Source of the DNA: a bacterium
Lineage (GTDB): Bacteria; Actinomycetota; Acidimicrobiia; Spongiisociales; UBA11373
DNA: 13,376 nt
NCBI GenBank assembly: GCA_013202595.1
Contig: JABMPV010000181.1
Location: 1-13,376, forward strand
Direction of reading: 5' to 3'
The notes beneath the pieces were generated by a model. The model was not told where the DNA came from. It did no database searches and saw only the letters and a program-made list of their open reading frames with translations. Position 1 is the first letter of the stretch, and each line of letters opens with the position of its first letter. Below are positions 12,355 through 13,376 of the stretch, in pieces. The position numbers were made by a program, and so were the translations under genes.

Positions 12355-13376
12355 ATGGACCGCGACCCGGGCGCTCGCAACGTCACACCGATCATATTGG
12401 GGCAGGCCGTCTCGCTGCTGGGTGACTACATCGCGTTGCTCGCACTCCCCCTGTTCGTCCTCGAACTGACCGGATCGGCTCTCGATCTGGGATTGACGAT
12501 GGCCTCAGAGACACTTCCGACCCTTCTGTTCGGATTCGCCGTCGGGGTCGCCCTCGACCGGATCTCCCTGAAGCGGGCGCTGATCGCGGCCGACGTGGCC
12601 CGGATGGTTGCCTTCGCCGCCCTCGCCATCGCAGCAGGGTCGGGTAGTGCCAGGCCATGGATGGCCTTCCTCGTGGCGTTTCTCGCCGGATCGATGACGG
12701 TGACGTTCGACGCCGGCTTCCAGGCCTGGATGCCGTCGTTGGTCGGGGACGGCAAGCTGGTCACGATCAATACGCGCCTGCAGTTCATCAGGACGGCTGC
12801 ATGGGCTCTCGGGCCCGCACTCGCAGGGCTCATCGTCACGGTGGGGGGCGGTTTCATCGTCGCCTTCACCGTCAATGCAGTCACGTTCGGTGTGTCCGCG
12901 CTCTTCGTGCTCGTGCTGACCGAGATCAGCCCACGAGCGCTCAGTTCCGGGGGGGACCCGTGGTGGCCCGCATTCACCGAGGGGATCAGGTACCTTCGGC
13001 ATGAGGCACGGTTGCGGGCGGCAACCGTCGCCGCAACCGCAGGCAACGTGCTGTTTGTGCCGATGGAGGCGTTGCTGGTGCTGTTTGCCAGGGACCGCCT
13101 GGGTCTCGCCACGGGCACGCTGATCGGTGTCTTCTTCGCCGGGCATGCAGTGGTGGGAGCGCTGGGCGTCACCCTGGCTCCGAGAGTGATCGCGGCAATC
13201 GGCCTCGGGAGGGTGTTCGTCCTCGGCCTTGCATCACTCGGAGGAGGGTTCTTCGCCCTCGCAGCGATGTCGGGAGCGATATCGGGCCTCGCCGGTCCGC
13301 TGACCGCCGTCCTCGCTTCCATCCCGGCCGGTATCTCGGTCGCGGGGGTGTCGATGATGAACGTGGCCTTCACGAC
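12355..13376 (+). CDS. Major facilitator superfamily transporter, 3'-truncated by window edge
   Basis: A polytopic inner-membrane transporter. 340 codons are present and the frame is open at the window end; such proteins are usually about 400-420 residues, so roughly 60-80 are missing. Seen: helices at about 12-37, 45-66, 75-95, 101-120, 145-165 and 166-188, a cytoplasmic loop (190-220) with GIRYLRHEARLR, then further helices at about 222-245, 254-276, 283-306 and 313-335. The loop after helix 2 has ALDRISLKR (66-74), a variant of MFS motif A. GIRYLRHEARLR is characteristic of MFS_3 / EntS-like exporters, so drug or siderophore efflux is possible, but the substrate cannot be inferred. The ATG at 12355 has no SD but has a TATCCT box. 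It is divergent from the holin-like gene with 138 bases between. Confidence 0.88.
   Translation, partial: MDRDPGARNVTPIILGQAVSLLGDYIALLALPLFVLELTGSALDLGLTMASETLPTLLFGFAVGVALDRISLKRALIAADVARMVAFAALAIAAGSGSARPWMAFLVAFLAGSMTVTFDAGFQAWMPSLVGDGKLVTINTRLQFIRTAAWALGPALAGLIVTVGGGFIVAFTVNAVTFGVSALFVLVLTEISPRALSSGGDPWWPAFTEGIRYLRHEARLRAATVAATAGNVLFVPMEALLVLFARDRLGLATGTLIGVFFAGHAVVGALGVTLAPRVIAAIGLGRVFVLGLASLGGGFFALAAMSGAISGLAGPLTAVLASIPAGISVAGVSMMNVAFT

Noticed and set aside
12426..13373. Long minus-strand open frame opposite the MFS gene
   Set aside because: Its composition is Pro/Ala/Thr/Arg-rich without domains; the plus-strand frame gives clear membrane helices.
1..13376. CRISPR arrays, tRNA/rRNA genes, insertion sequences, origins
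   Set aside because: None seen on either strand. The only tandem repeat (11681-11740) has no spacers, and no cloverleaf-like or transposase sequence was recognised.

Overview
This is a high-GC bacterial window dominated by a Pup-proteasome locus, which points to an actinobacterium (Actinomycetota). The gene order arc-dop-pup-prcB-prcA / pafA / pafB-pafC / tat, the tRNA m1A58 methyltransferase near arc, frequent GTG starts, 4-base start/stop overlaps and many SD-less starts with a TANNNT box just upstream all fit that phylum. The exact class cannot be read from sequence alone. A deep-branching, Acidimicrobiia-like lineage is my guess, because this is not the Mycobacterium or Streptomyces arrangement in detail.

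Layout by region. 1-928 (minus): tatC, cut by the window edge, and tatB upstream of it. 1038-1331 (minus): an unrecognised 97-residue zinc-ribbon protein. 1441-3311 (minus): pafB and pafC, paired WYL-domain regulators overlapping by 4 bases. 3361-4716 (minus): pafA, the Pup ligase. 4786-5148 (plus): a DUF2007-like protein with a C-terminal membrane anchor, inserted in reverse orientation between pafA and the proteasome genes. 5156-9998 (minus): the tightly packed operon arc-dop-pup-prcB-prcA, in which every junction is a start/stop overlap. 10197-10442 (plus): a small ferredoxin divergent from arc, followed by a strong hairpin terminator. 10517-11424 (minus): trmI, preceded by an overlapping 39-residue membrane microprotein. 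11443-11664 (plus): a 73-residue hypothetical protein. 11681-11740: a 20-bp tandem repeat in three copies. 11729-12216 (minus): two small membrane proteins, the upstream one resembling the actinobacterial holin-X/phage-holin-III family. 12355-end (plus): an MFS transporter cut by the window edge.

How it works together. PafA attaches Pup to lysines of target proteins. Pup carries the degradation signal to the ARC/Mpa hexameric ATPase, which unfolds the target and threads it into the PrcA/PrcB 20S core. Dop removes Pup. Pup here already ends in Gly-Gly-Glu, so it needs no deamidation before ligation, and Dop is needed only as a depupylase. PafB and PafC are the paired activators that, in mycobacteria, drive the LexA-independent DNA-damage response. 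A TGTCGG/TANNNT arrangement upstream of pafA is compatible with control by PafBC but is unproven.

The core machinery is well known. The less ordinary parts are the inverted DUF2007-membrane gene inside the cluster, the set of apparently leaderless promoters including two symmetrical bidirectional ones, the 7-bp-periodic GTCAC cluster after pafC, the 20-bp tandem repeat, and several small unrecognised proteins.
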